Positions 1 to 11,878 of a stretch of 64,000 nt of DNA are shown one piece after another. The DNA comes from Ophiura sarsii (taxonomy: Eukaryota > Echinodermata > Ophiuroidea > Amphilepidida > Ophiuridae). Made by a program: the position numbers and the translations under genes. The stretch lies in NCBI GenBank assembly GCA_035610835.1, contig CM069447.1, positions 38,538,057-38,602,056 of the forward strand, given 5' to 3'. The notes below the pieces were generated by a model. It ran no database searches. It worked only from the letters and a program-made list of their open reading frames with translations, and was not told the origin of the DNA. The first letter of the stretch is position 1. The number at the start of each line of letters is the position of its first letter.

Positions 1-2150
1 GTGTAGGTGTTTGCCTTAACATAGCAAATGTTAAAGCAAGTTACTAATTATTATTATTATTATTATTATTAAAGCAAGTTGAAATACTATAAACATCACT
101 AGTATTACATCTATGTCGTTCACGGCTGTTTGATCCCACATAATTTGTCCGTTTTATTCTGACAACACCGTAACTTGCTGGCCCGGTTCTGGTTTTAACT
201 TATTCAAGTACCTGAATATAATGGCCATCTTTTGTAGAAATGTCAGAACATTTGTTGGTGGCATTTCTGAGAAATAGAGCTTTGAATATTATTATTTACT
301 ATAATAGCGCCCTCATCGGCCACATTTCCCATAGAGTTTTATGTAAAATGTGTGTAAAGTAGAAAATGTCGATAATTTAAAAAGGGCTCGAACAATTTTC
401 GGGGAATGTTCACCGTATACTCGTATTCATTAGCGCTATCTAATTAATCAGGTCAAACCATAACTGGGCCACTATGTAATCTTTTTTATTCCATAATTTT
501 AATTATATATAAAGCGGACAGTCAAACAGCCGTGCATTATTATGTCGGTAACGTCTGAATAGTAAAAGCATTCCAAAACTGTTACCAATACCGTGTATTC
601 GGCACCCCAATTATTAAAAAGTAAGGAAAGGCTTGTTTTTAAATCATTCTATTATTAAATTTTAAGGGTCCTTAATATATACAGAATTATTTCTAAGCAC
701 CCAGTGCCCTTATATTAGCAAAGTCCTCTAGGTGGGCCTTTATTTTGTTACCATTTTCCTGAAAATGTTTGGCCAAGATTGCTGAATTCAATGTTTTATG
801 TGTTGGGATTTTACTATAGGCCTACTGGAGCTCCGTAACAAAAAGTGGTATTATACTGCAAAAGACCTCAAGATGTTGCATTCTGGTTTTTCAAATGTTA
901 TTGCCGGAACATTTATTAAATAAATAAATAAATAAAAAAAGTAAAAAGTAAACGTTTAAAAATATCTTGCTGATGGTGTAGGCCTACTATTATACTATAA
1001 ATAAATATAAAACATGTGATTTACACATTTTATTGCAAACAAGCTTTTTTATTTGTAAAACATTATCAACACACCAATAAACGTTGCCCATTTTATCCCA
1101 TCTCTTAAGATGTTTCAGAATCTACAGCTCATGCTTATTGAATTGTTAATCATTTATCTCTTGCTGGCTATTTGTATGGGTATCAAACTGTGTGTTTCAG
1201 GAGTAAAATGGTACAGGCAAAATATGTAATTTCCTTCTTTTTTTCAACTTTCAAGCGCAAATATCTGGAGTTCCCCATCAGTTGCAATCGTGCATTTTCA
1301 TTTGGTGGTTCAGGATGTGTTTACCTACATTCAAGCCAAAAAGAAACCGCGCTATCTTGCTATGTTCGTGTTTGGCCAAAATACTCTTTGATTCGACTGG
1401 TCTACATAACGCTGTGCATGAGAACTATGAGAACAATAGAAAATGCCCATCTCAGGTTAGAGGGCGTTATCTGTGACCTCTCGCAGCAGGGCATAGGGTC
1501 AAGGCATGGTTAATCATATTAATGACGAATTTGCAAATGAGCTGACTGTCTCCTCATATTATAACTACTCATTGGCCATGCTACGGAGTAGCTTGCTCAC
1601 TCCCAGATCTTCCACCGTTAAATCCTATACAAGTAAGGGCCACCTTTTCTGAAAACATCCTTTCGAGGAAATGTCACTGTTTTGGGAAAAGTACACATGA
1701 TATCGAAAATTGTGTGTGAAGTTATTTAAACAAAGGTAATCTAATTTTAGAGGGGGACTTACTTTTTTACCCCTTTATATCGCCATAGAGTCACTCATGC
1801 GTCTCACAACAAGATCACTTTCATTCCAGTTTGACACCAACCCTCGTATATCTGCGTGTATAATGACCAATATTTTTAATTAGTACGTTGATATCCGTAA
1901 TCAACTTGAATTTAATCAACCATTAATGAGAATACAATTATTCTGTATACTTTAATACTAGTCTAAAATTACTACTGACCCTGAATAGCAGCCATAAATG
2001 TGTAAGGAGAGAACACCAAACCGACATCCCTTGTGATTATTGAATCATCATGATCATTCGCGTAATGAGAATTGTACGGTAGAAACAACTTACAGCCAAA
2101 GGTGTTTCTTTTTTCACAATATTCAACTTATTTGGAGCCATTTTATAAGA
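1..2150. repeat. Direct segmental duplication, copy 1
   Basis: This block recurs at 7371-9556 in the same orientation, with only scattered substitutions and small indels. Copy 1 carries an extra (ATT)n insertion near 48-70 and lacks about 60 bases present at 9057-9117. It begins at the window's first base, so its true left end is unseen. The right breakpoint near 2150 coincides with the start of the retrotransposon fragment. No coding exon is evident in it; it is probably intron or repeat. A short inverted pair (CACGGCTGTTTGA near 121, its complement near 521) may mark a small element inside. Confidence 0.9.
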
Positions 2151-2151
2151 T

Positions 2152-2400
2152 AAATGTTTACAGGTCTCGCCTGCAGTCTGATGGATATTATTCTGTCACT
2201 AATTGGATTATAGCCCAACACTCGCTTGCTCATGAAAGGACTAGCTATAAATGCCACACCACTGCTGCCACCTTTCTCATTACCAGAAAAGTAGATGATT
2301 TGGCCATCATCAGTTGTAAAGTGACCTTTCCCAGACCAGCGGACCTCAGATATTCCAAGCAGTTGCAGTTTGCAACGTGCAAAAAAAATTATCAGTCAAT
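2152..2400 (-). pseudogene. Non-LTR retrotransposon endonuclease (APE-type) fragment
   Basis: On the minus strand one frame reads KLQLLGISEVRWSGKGHF, then a GQIIYFSGNEKGGSSGVAF stretch and LGYNPISDRIISIRLQARP. This is the signature of the apurinic-like endonuclease of RTE-type and related non-LTR elements (LGISE-RW, YSG-GVA, NPISDRII). Only about 75 residues remain. The frame is lost upstream at an A-run near 2381-2388 and no reverse transcriptase follows. It is a dead fragment sitting at the right edge of duplication copy 1. Confidence 0.8.
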
Positions 2401-3009
2401 TGAGAGTGACTGGTTTAAGTAGTGTCCGTACGTTCCATGTACCAATTCGGGTAATAAGTCTACATTTATGCCATTTATTTCATCTGATTTGGTTTCTACA
2501 ATCCTGAGATATGACCAATTAACTAAAGCTACCTAAAATCGACGTTGTACCACTTTACAGTTTGCAATGAATAGAAAGATTTACTCCGGAGATACAAATC
2601 TTCCACCTGTTCGAGTGGTCTTTGCAAATGTTATGCAATCGTAATTGTTTTGTATTGCGATTGAAAAGGTTTCTTTCAAATAATAGAATGAGTGTCTGTG
2701 GAGCTAAACAGAACTGAATAATTTTTAGATTCAGACCGATTGCCTCCACCCTTCCATAATGTTTCAAGACGGATCGATGCCATTGGAAGAACAAGTTAGT
2801 AGATCGGTTTGATGCTTGTAAAGCATTCTTTCCGTAAAAGTGGCACAACAACGATTTTCGGTAGCTCAAAATAATTGATCCTATTTCAGGATTTTAGTTC
2901 ATAAGGATTGTTTAACAATGAGCGCTACACCGACATAAATGAACAAAAAAGTGCACATTTCATGATAGTGTAGTACGTACATTGTGTAATAGTTGATTAT
3001 ACAATTATA

Positions 3010-3383
3010 TACGCCTAGCACATAAAGTCCCTGAACAGGTGCTTTGAGAGGTTGGCTAATTAAAAATAAGATAATCAGTACCAAAACTCTGAGATATACA
3101 TTAAATGAGCAAATTCCTTCTCCGCAGTTTGATACCTCATTCAACAAAATCGAATGGATACTTTTAAAGTTATGGCGATTTCAATGACCGGGCATTAAAA
3201 CAGCAAAGTAATTGAAATCGCCATAACTTTAAAAGTATCCATTCGATTTTGTTGAATGAGGTATCAACCTGCAGAGATGAAATTTGCTCATTTATTGTAT
3301 ATCTCAGATTTTTGGTACCGTTCATATGTTTTGAATTAGCCAACCTTAAAGCACCTGGTCAGGGACTTTATGTGCTAGGTGTA
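3010..3383. mobile_element. Fold-back MITE, family A, copy 1
   Basis: Long inverted arms start TACGCCTAGCACATAAAGTC and end with the complement (GACTTTATGTGCTAGGTGTA). The arms of about 170 bp meet at a short centre near 3190. Further copies lie at 18549-19197 (long form) and 62424-62573 (one arm only). No transposase is present, so it is non-autonomous. Located in the intron before ankyrin exon A. Confidence 0.85.
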
Positions 3384-3502
3384 TAATAAATATACAAATT
3401 ATCCTTGAAAGAATGGCGACTTTTGTGAGACTGACGAATGTCTGCATGTAATTCTTCGGTGATTATTAAACGTAATGAGTGTATAAATCTTATATATTAT
3501 AG

Positions 3503-3604
3503 GCTGATGAGACGACATTACATTCTGCAGCAGAGTTTTCAAAAGTATCTGGAGTTTATGAAGTTAGAGTGGAGCACAAGTCCGACTCAACCATAAAAGA
3601 TGAG
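3503..3604 (+). CDS. Ankyrin-repeat exon A of ANK-ZU5-UPA-death gene (partial gene)
   Basis: Internal exon of exactly 34 codons, phase 0 to phase 0, with an AG acceptor at 3501-3502 and a GT donor at 3605. The peptide opens ADETTLHSAAE and ends with a Ser-Asp-Ser-Thr-Ile-Lys-Asp-Glu turn, matching the ankyrin consensus (G-x-T-x-LH-x-A and G-A-D-x-N-x-x-D), although the central LLL helix is poorly kept. One exon per 33-36 residue repeat with phase 0 ends is usual for ankyrin-repeat proteins. It splices in frame to exon B at 9722. Upstream exons should lie beyond the left window edge. A fold-back element starts six bases after the exon. The match to the repeat is clear in the first third and weaker afterwards, so this may be a decaying repeat. 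Confidence 0.6.
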
Positions 3605-3609
3605 GTATC

Positions 3610-4617
3610 TACAGGCTGTCCCAAAATGATTAGTACCCACCGATGCCCAAAGTTCAATAATGTTTGTAATCATCAAAACTGATGGGATTAGGTCCGTTGT
3701 TTTACATCATCTTTGTCATACTGTACTACTTCATTAGAATTTTAGATCATGAATATTGAATTTATCAAACTCAAGATACACTCCATTATGTAAAACATGG
3801 TGATTTCACCTTTTTGGCAAAGTGCTAAAATATGTGTGTGCTATTACATCTTGTTTGAAAGAAAATTGTGTATTCTCATAATCTCTTGTCTACTCAATAT
3901 AATATTCTGTGTCTTTCTGTTGTAACTGTTATTAGTTATGGGTGTTCAAATCATTAATAATTCTTTTCTTTATTCAATTTAACGGGTAAAAGAAGTTTGT
4001 CACACTTGAGTGACCCCATGCATTGTTTTATTTGACAAGTGTTTAGGGACTTCTAAATGAAGTTCTATTTGGTGAATCACCAGTGGCTCAGATTTCATTT
4101 TCACATTGGAGAATGGATTTCGTGAGGTTAAACAATAAGGGACTTTATCATTTTCACCAAGTTTGTAGGAAATTGCATCCCCAATATGAAAAAAGAAGTC
4201 TAAGCCACTGCTAATTACCCATGAATACGTCTTTACCTGTTTAAATGTCCCTCAACTTTTGCCTCAAAACTAGCTCATTATAGAAACAAAGCTTGGAGTC
4301 GTTCATGCATGACGATCCATTTTACTCTTTAAATTGAATCAAAATGAAGAAGCATTAATGGCAGACAAGAGATTAGGAGAATGTATTAGTTTCTTTCAAA
4401 CAAGCTGTTTAAAAACACATTTTTTGCAATTTGCCAAAAAGGTGAAATCACCATGTCTTACACAATGGAGTGTTCATGATCTAAAATTCTAATGAAAGAG
4501 TACGGTATAGCAAATATGATATAAAAGCAACGGATCTAATCTCATTGATTTTGATGATGAAAAAATGTATTGAACTTTGGGCATCGATGGGTACTAATCA
4601 TTTTGGGACAGCCTGTA
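3610..4617. mobile_element. Fold-back element, TIR TACAGGCTGTCCCAAAATGA
   Basis: About 1.0 kb with inverted arms of roughly 250 bp or more: the left starts TACAGGCTGTCCCAAAATGA and the right ends in its complement. Internal arm matches include GGTGATTTCACCTTTTTGGC against GCCAAAAAGGTGAAATCACC. TA at both ends suggests TA-targeted insertion as in Tc1/mariner-like elements (inference). It starts six bases after the donor of ankyrin exon A. Confidence 0.85.
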
Positions 4618-4741
4618 CGTTCATATTATTATTATCAGTATCTGAGACTAGAATACCATAGGAGGTAAGAAGCAGCTCACACAATCTATTGTTAATGTCG
4701 ATCGTTTTCTTGGTCTACCCCGGGTACAGCAGTTCAACGCT

Positions 4742-5155
4742 ATACAGACTGTGATAGATTTCTAAAATGATTACGCATTTAAATTGCTAGAATTATGGCA
4801 TTTCAGAACAAGTATGCTAATTAAAACCTACTTATGCCATACTTCCATGCATAAACAATGTATGATGATATTCAAGGTTCATGGTTTGTGTTTACAATTT
4901 AGAATTAATGTGAATTAAAACACGGATATTTGTATGCATTCACATATAGTTTATCAGCGCAACTAGATCTGAATATTTGTTTTTTAATTCATATTCAATC
5001 TAAACACAAACCATGAACTTTGACTATCACAATACATTGTTTATGTGTTGTAGGAAGTATGCCATTACTAGGTTTTATTTGGCATATTTATTCTGAAATC
5101 CCATAATTTTAGCAATATAAATGCGTTATAAATTTAGAAATCTATCAATCTGTAT
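4742..5155. mobile_element. Fold-back MITE, TIR ACAGACTG
   Basis: About 410 bp. The left arm begins ACAGACTGTGATAGATTTC and the right arm ends in the near-complement GAAATCTATCAATCTGT. Inner arm blocks also pair (CATGGTTTGTGTTTA against TAAACACAAACCATG; CATTGTTTATG near both arms). No coding capacity. Confidence 0.8.
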
Positions 5156-5311
5156 GTCGGTATAACCTTTTCATACTACAGTGAGTTCAGTTTGTTTAGA
5201 AGATCGTAACACACGTGTGGATAACACTGAATTTGAAATAGCGCTGTAACTCACATAATGAGGTTGTACTACTAATTAAACTGAATTATGATAATCGATT
5301 GGCCATCAACT

Positions 5312-5982
5312 ATAGCTGCGTTCAGACAGGCGTAAATTGGGTCGGAGTAAGGTCGGAGTAACGATTGGTCGTGTTAAAGGGCGGAGTAGTGACCGTGTGT
5401 ACGGCACTCGTGTTAACTAATCCGACCTTACTCCGACCCGATTTAATCCTGAGATTTCTCAGGAGTAACGCACTAACACGACCTGCAGGTCGAAGTAGCA
5501 CGCCCGTGTGGATGCACTTAACACGATCTCTGGCGTAAACCTTCGCCAATTATATGACGATGCCACAAACGCATCCAATGTTGCTCATCCCTATCAGATC
5601 GCCTGCCTTGAAAAATACCGCTGTTGTCATCAGCATAGGCATTCATTATTGTATACCACCATATCCGTAAAGAGGCGAACATTAGTAACAACAAGAGAAA
5701 TTTCGATCTTGAATTCATGTTTACAAGCGAGCGATAAATAAAGCTGGCTGAATAATCAGAACTCGCGTGGTTTTCATCGGTCAAAGGGCGCGGTGTGTGT
5801 ACTTCCGATATTTACTCCTAGGCCCCCTGCGATGTTTGTGTTAACTTTGTCGGAAAACTTCGGAGTAACATTGTGTTTAGTACCATGTGGACAACTGTCC
5901 GGAGTAGAGGAAATATTTGTGGAATTTTGATTGCTGCAGGGTCTAAATTTACTCCGATAACTAACGCCCGTCTGTTAGGTAG
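5312..5982. mobile_element. Probable TIR element, GC-richer, with GGAGTAA motifs
   Basis: The ends pair imperfectly (CAGACAGGCGTAA left; complement of TTAACGCCCGTCTG-like right). The interior repeats GTCGGAGTAA and its complement many times and is GC-richer than its surroundings, unlike the flanking intron. Opposed short frames of 75-88 codons in it look accidental. The boundaries are approximate. Confidence 0.5.
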
Positions 5983-6303
5983 ATATATACTTAAAACAAT
6001 GGTCTGAGCAGGTAATTCGATATTACTTTAGTATTTAGGATATTTTCCTCAAAACATTTTGTATATGGCCATGTGTTTTGAACTCAACGCCCAAAAGGGT
6101 GGTGGCGTTGCATTTTTGGTGACGAATCATCCATCTCTCTCTATTAACACAACAACTAAATGTGGTAAAGCTATGGTTGAGGTGTCATTTGAAAGCCTAT
6201 TTATCTAGCTGTGAATAAATCAGGTATTTCTATAACTGTTTGGCTGAGATATGATTGATTATTTGATGAAAGTCAGTCAAGCCATTCGTTAACATGTTTG
6301 CTG

Positions 6304-6972
6304 TACAGGGTGAGTAAAAAAGACTGCAATAGTGGAAAGAAGCCATTTTGTTTTCAAAACCAAAATGAATTTTAAAACTTTTTAAACGTTGCAAGAATGA
6401 TGTATTTAATCCTAACTTTGTGTGAAAAAATGAATCGATCGCATTTTCCGTTTGTCTTTGGTAAACCTTTTGACCAGTGCACCCATTTTACACGTTTGTC
6501 CACGAGATACCCAAAATATGCATCAGATCGCAAAATGTGTCTCTCATTCAAATTTGGAAACTTTAGTTCATTTGTGATGTTATTGGAATTTGATGCATCC
6601 TTTCTCGTTTACATGTGAGTTAGCATAATCAATTACCATCGTACCCATGCAATGAAAGCGTATAATGTTCTAAATTTTAATAAAAAACTGAAATTTTCCA
6701 TTTTTTTGTTGGCGGGATATTCAAATATGAAAATGCAATGTGTGCCATTTCAAATGAAAATCACTGTGATCGTGGACAAACAGGTAAATTTGGTTGTGCA
6801 GCAAAGAGGGTCACCAAATACAAACAAAAAATGCGATCGACTTCATTTTTTCACACAAAGTTAGGCTTAAATACAGCATTCTTGCAATGTTTAAAAAGTT
6901 TTATAATTCATTTTGGTTTTGAAAACAAAATGGCTTCTTTCCACTATTGCAGTCTTTTTGACTCACCCTGTA
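6304..6972. mobile_element. Fold-back element, TIR TACAGGGTGAGTAAAAAAGA
   Basis: About 670 bp. The left arm starts TACAGGGTGAGTAAAAAAGA and the right arm ends with the complement, TA at both ends. Arms of about 150 bp pair across a central part (GAAGCCATTTTGTTTTC against GAAAACAAAATGGCTTC). Short frames in it are by-products of the arms. Non-autonomous. Confidence 0.85.
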
Positions 6973-7370
6973 TAATTCATTTACGCGCGTAATAATCCAA
7001 TTAATTAGGCGTTAAATGGAATAATTTTGAACCACTTTTTGTACGCCCAATTAAGGTATACAAGGGAATGATGCAGTGTGCTCAATCTTTATACTTGTTT
7101 ATACTTTTATGGCGAGACGCTTGAATTATATCACTGTTGTAGGAAATTTGCTATCAGTTCGCATTGTTAATACATAGTATATTCTGGTCTCGATTTATTG
7201 GAGTTTAAATATCAATTTGAAAACTGCTAGCTTGCACCTATTTGTTATTGTTTTAATCAGATACTAGAAAGGCATTTTATGAATATTGTTACCAACAGTT
7301 TGAAATGGTTCATGTTTTTAAATCAATATACCCTCTCCCCCCATTTCCCAACATATTTAGTGTCGCCCAG

Positions 7371-9556
7371 TGTAGGTGTTTGCCTTAACATTGCAAATGT
7401 TAAAGCAAGTTGAAATACTATAAACATCACTAGTATTACATCTATGTCGTTCACGGCTGTTTGATCCCACATAATTTGTCCGTTATATTCTGACAACACC
7501 GTAACTTGCTGGCCCGGTTCTGGTTTTAACTTATTCAAGTACCTGAATATAATGGCCATCTTTTGTAGAAATGTCAGAACATTTGTTGGTGGCATTTCTG
7601 AGAAAAAGAGCTTTGAATATTATTATTTACTATAATAGCGCCCTCATCGGCCACATTTCCCATAGAGTTTTATGTTAAAATGTGTGTAAAGTAGAAAATG
7701 CCGATAATTTAAAAAGGGCTCGAACAATTTTCGGGACATTTTCACCGTATACTCGTATTCATTAGCGCTACCTAATTAATCAGGTCAAACCATAACTGGG
7801 CCACTATGTAATCTTTTTTATTCCATAATTTTAATTATAAAGCGGACAGTCAAACAGCCGTGCATTATTATGTCGGTAACGTCTGAATAGTAAAAGCATT
7901 CCAAAACTGTTACCAATACCGTGTATTCGGCACCCCAATTATTAAAAAGTAAGGAAAGGCTTGTATTTAAATAATTCTATTATTAAATTTTAAGGGTACT
8001 TAATATATACAGAATTATTTCTAAGCACCCAGTGACCTTATATTAGCAAAGTCCTCTAGGTGGGCCTTTATTTTGTTACCATTTTCCTGAAAATCTTTGG
8101 CCAAGATTGCTGAATTCAATGTTTTATGTGTTGGGATTTTACTATAGGCCTACTGGAGCTCCGTAACAAAAAGTGGTATTATACTGCAAAAGACGTCAAG
8201 ATGTTGCATTCTGGTTTTTCAAATATTATTGTCGGAACATTTATTAGATAAATAAATAAATAAATAAAGTAAAAAGTAAACGTTTAAAAATATCTTGCTG
8301 ATGGTGTAGGCCTACTACTATTATACTATAAATAAATATAAAACATGTGATTTACACATTTTATTGCAAACAAGCTTTTTTATTTGTAAAACATTATCAA
8401 CACACCAATAAAGGTTGCCCATTTTATCCCATATCTTTAGATGTTTCAGAATCTACAGCTCATGCTTATTGACTTAATTAATTAATTATTGAGTTAATCA
8501 TTTATCTCTTGCTGGCTATTTGTATGGGTATCATACTGTGTGTTTCAGGAGGAAAATGGTACTGGCAAAATATGTGATTTCCTTCTTTTTTCAATTTTCA
8601 AGCGCAAATATCTGGAGTTCCCCATCAGTTGCAATCGTGCATTTTCATTTGGTGGTTCGGGATGTGTTTACCTACATTCAAGCCAAGAAAAATCGCGCTA
8701 TCTTGCTATGTTCGTGTTTGGCCAAAATACTCTTTGATTCGACTGGTCTACATAACGCTGTGCATGAGAACTATGAGAGCAATAGAAAAGTCCCATCTCA
8801 GGTTAGAGGGCGTTATCTGTGACCTCTCGCAGCAGGGCATAGGGTCAAGGCATGGTTAATCATATTAATGACGAATTTGCAAATGAGCTTACTGTCTCCT
8901 CCTATTATAAATACTCCTTGGCCATGCTACGGAGTAGCTTGCTCACTCCCAGATCTTCCACCGTTAAATCCTATACAAGTAAGTGCCACCTTTTCTGAAA
9001 ACATCCTTTCGAGGAAATGTCACTGTTTTGGGAAAAGTACACATGATATCGAAAATGTAAAACTTCTATTGGTAGCCAAGCGTTTTTTCTTTGTATAATC
9101 GTTCAAAACGTCTAATTGTGTGTGAAGTTATATAAACAAAGGTAATCTAATTTTAGAGGGGGACTTACTTTTTGACCCCTTGATATCGCCATAGAGTCAC
9201 TCATGCGTCTCACAACAAGATCACTTTTATTCCAGTTTGACACCAACCCTCGTATATCTGCGTGTATAATGACCAATATTTTTAATTAGTACATTGATAT
9301 CCGTAATCAACTTGAATTTAATCAACCTTTAATGAGAATATAATTATTCTGTATACTTTAATACTAGTCTAAAATTACTACTGACCCTGAATAGCAACCA
9401 TAAATGTCTAAGGAAAGAACACCAAACTGACATCCCTTCTGATTATTGAATCATCATGATCATTCGCATAATGAGAATTGTACAGTAGAAACAACTTACA
9501 GCCAAATGTGTTTCTTTTTCACAATTTTCAACTTATTTGGAGCCATTTTATAAGAG
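7371..9556. repeat. Direct segmental duplication, copy 2
   Basis: Second copy of the block at 1-2150, about 7.37 kb downstream. It ends near 9556, just before the intron leading into ankyrin exon B. A 90-codon frame on the minus strand (7323-7595) is open here but has an in-frame stop in copy 1, so it is not a conserved gene. The copies resemble each other far more than the ankyrin exons they precede, which suggests later homogenisation or a separate recent duplication. Confidence 0.9.
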
Positions 9557-9721
9557 TTTTAAATGCTATAGGGGAATTTATTTGTAGTTTAGATACAGCC
9601 CTACAAGTTTTTATCATTTACAGAATTGTGAAATGTTGCTTACGACACATGTAATTATTTTATAATTATTATATCACGTTATGAGTATATAAATATTGCG
9701 TATATTACTTTTATTTTGTAG

Positions 9722-9829
9722 GATGGTAAAATCCAATTACATTTATATGCAGCAGCAAATGATTACAGACGAGATAAGATTTGTGAAGTTCTATTGCAGC
9801 ACAGTTCCGACCAAAATATCAAAGACAAG
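9722..9829 (+). CDS. Ankyrin-repeat exon B of ANK-ZU5-UPA-death gene
   Basis: Internal exon of 36 codons, phase 0 to phase 0. The acceptor TTTTATTTTGTAG ends at 9721 and the donor GTATTA starts at 9830. The translation carries an ankyrin repeat: LHLYAAAN in helix 1, KICEVLLQHSSD in helix 2 and the QNIKDK turn. It is better preserved than exon A. The sequence just upstream of both exons shows scattered similarity, and both follow copies of the 2.15-kb duplicated block, so the two exons probably arose by tandem duplication of a roughly 7-kb unit. Ankyrin repeats bind protein partners; none can be named from the sequence. Confidence 0.7.
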
Positions 9830-9899
9830 GTATTAAACCTTCAAAGTTTTGTTTTAAGTTGATGGAGCAATCAACCGAAACAAATGTTACATTTTGAGA

Positions 9900-10345
9900 G
9901 AAAGTGCGATGCGCACGAGGCCTAATACAGAGTGAGTAGACATTAAACATGTTAAATTGATCGTGAATAACTATTTGTTTTACAAACGGGACAAGATGGT
10001 TTCTGGAACGTTTTCTTGACCAATTTTAAAGTTTTTTAAACCGGAATTTATTTGCGCGCTTCGCTCGAAATAGTTAGTTTCAATGTTTCTTTATTCCAAC
10101 TTAACAAGATGGATACATTTACGTTTTCTGGACCTTTTCAGTGTTAAAATTGTCAAGGTTTGTGTGCATCGCGCGAATTAAATTGATTAATTATTTAAGC
10201 TTAACTAGATGGTTTTAGGAACATGTTGCTGTACCATTTTAATTAAAAACTGAGCGTTTTTGCGCTTCACGCGAAATTATTTCCATGTTCAAATATTCAA
10301 GCTTAACAAAATGGCAACAACAACGTTTTCTGGACTATTTTAGTA
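9900..10345. repeat. Degenerate ~120-bp tandem repeats
   Basis: Three to four diverged copies share the blocks GCGC-TTCGCGCGAAAT, TTCAAGCTTAACAAGATGG and ACGTTTTCTGGACC in the same order. They are followed at 10370-10410 by short repeats of GATTCATTTC. No gene; lies in the intron after ankyrin exon B. Confidence 0.55.
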
Positions 10346-10740
10346 TTACAATTATTCAAAAATACATTTCGATTCATTTTGATTCATTTCGACTCATTTC
10401 GATCCATTTCACTAAATGAAGAGTGTCCCAAAAGTTTCGAAAACTTTATATCCCCGGTTAGATAATTCGCAGCATAAAAATCAAATATATTTGGATAGAG
10501 AAGACTTGTAGAATTATTGTGGTACCACACTTACCATAACATATATCTGTTTTGACCAAATACAGAAAAAAAGGTTCCCGAACTGTAAAACTGCACTTTT
10601 ATATAAAAGCGTAGTATAATGAACAGAATAAAGTCAAGGATGCCACAAACGCAAGGAGGTAGGGAAGCGAAAAACGGTTCTTTACAGTGATTCTTTTTAA
10701 TTTCAAATTGATAAAATCCTTATAATGAACATTATTAATG

Positions 10741-10878
10741 TTATAAATATTTTAACCAGGTTCGCCGTCGTGGGTAGAAAAGAGACAATAATGGAAAAAC
10801 GATCTCGCCCTGGAATCAAACCCAGGATCTGTTGATTGCTTGTCAACTGCCTTGTCCATTGGGCCACAAGACCTCGCA
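10741..10878 (-). mobile_element. tRNA-derived SINE, copy 1
   Basis: On the minus strand a tRNA-like head GAGGTCTTGTGGCCCAATGG (A-box region) is followed by a B-box-like GGGTTTGATTCC (10812-10823), then a body with CCCACGACGGCGAACCTGG. The head resembles tRNA-Arg-type 5' halves. The acceptor stem is not closed, so it is a retroposon and not a tRNA gene. Confidence 0.65.
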
Positions 10879-11007
10879 TGGTAATGCATCTGAAATTCAA
10901 ACCTAAGCGATTTCGTTTTCCAGTCTCCTGCCACAAATTACCCGGAGTAGCTCGGGCCTATACAAGTGTAAATCAAGTGCCGTCCTCCCTGTAGAGGTGT
11001 AATACAT

Positions 11008-11162
11008 AGAAATAATAGGCATATACGACGGGTATTAAATAAATTATAAATATTTTAACCAGGTTCGCCGTCGTGGGTAGAAAAGAGACAATAATGGGAA
11101 CACGATCTCGCCCGGGAATCGAACCCAGGATCTGTTGATTGCTTGTCAACTGCCTTGTCCAG
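11008..11162 (-). mobile_element. tRNA-derived SINE, copy 2 (5' truncated)
   Basis: Same SINE as at 10741 with a better B box (GGGTTCGATTCC on the minus strand), cut inside the head near 11162. It extends further into the tail (CATATACGACGGGTATTA) than copy 1 and forms the left arm of an inverted pair with 11184-11290. Confidence 0.65.
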
Positions 11163-11183
11163 ATCGTTGATCGTTGTGAAGAT

Positions 11184-11290
11184 CGAGATCGTTTTCCCAT
11201 TATTGTCTCTTTTCTACCCACGACGGCGAACCTGGTTAAAATATTTATAATTTGTTTAATACCCGTCGTATATGCCTATTATTTCTATTA
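11184..11290 (+). mobile_element. SINE body, inverted copy 3
   Basis: Plus-strand copy of the SINE body and tail only (GTCTCTTTTCTACCCACGAC and ACCCGTCGTATATGCCTATT). It faces copy 2 across a spacer of about 20 bases, making a near-perfect hairpin of roughly 100 bp per arm. Confidence 0.65.
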
Positions 11291-11878
11291 TTAATGTTGT
11301 GAATAAATGAAACTTTTTTTTTTGAATACAATCCACATAAAATTAATGGAATATGAGGAACACGTTTCATGTGATTACATTGACTCATACAGCAAATAAT
11401 GGTATTGCGAGTTATCGGCCAAACCTGTCAGTGTGTTATTTTTATTTGGGGCCTCAAAAAGGAGTCATGTTTGGTACCGAAATTATTCTACCCGATTTCT
11501 CTTTCCAAATATATTTTCAAGTTGGTACTGTGACATATTTTAAGAGGGATACAATTATTTAAAATGGTTTTGAAACTTTTGGAACATCGTGTACTTATAC
11601 CCCGCACAGTGTGTTTAAAATGCCACTTTGGAAACGTCACGGATTTTCATAAAATGGTGCTAATCATAAAGTATCTGTGATTTTTGGTGATAAAGGTTGT
11701 ACGAAATTGTAGGGGAGAGATTCCTCAAAAGCTCATATAGCTGTTTACCTTGCAAATGTATTCGGATTTAGTTCCGTAGAACCTAAACAAAGTGTATTAC
11801 TTTATTTAGTTGAAGTACGGTATATTACACGATAATGTCGAGTTTTTTAACAATGTTTGATGTATTATATTTTTATAG

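Larger units (their letters stand above)
10421..11592. mobile_element. TIR element carrying nested SINE copies
   Basis: The ends pair as GTGTCCCAAAAGTTTCGAAA (left) and the complement of TTTTGAAACTTTTGGAACAT (right). About 1.17 kb. Inside are three copies or parts of one tRNA-headed SINE (10741-10878, 11008-11162, 11184-11290). No transposase is seen. The outer TIRs are imperfect, so the boundaries are tentative. Confidence 0.5.

Noticed and set aside
2555..2869. 104-codon minus-strand frame
   Set aside because: No recognisable domain, no exon signals, and a composition typical of AT-rich non-coding sequence. It does not continue the retrotransposon endonuclease fragment next to it.
7323..7595. 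90-codon minus-strand frame as a gene
   Set aside because: The equivalent frame in duplication copy 1 has an in-frame stop, and no domain is recognised. It probably reflects repeat sequence.
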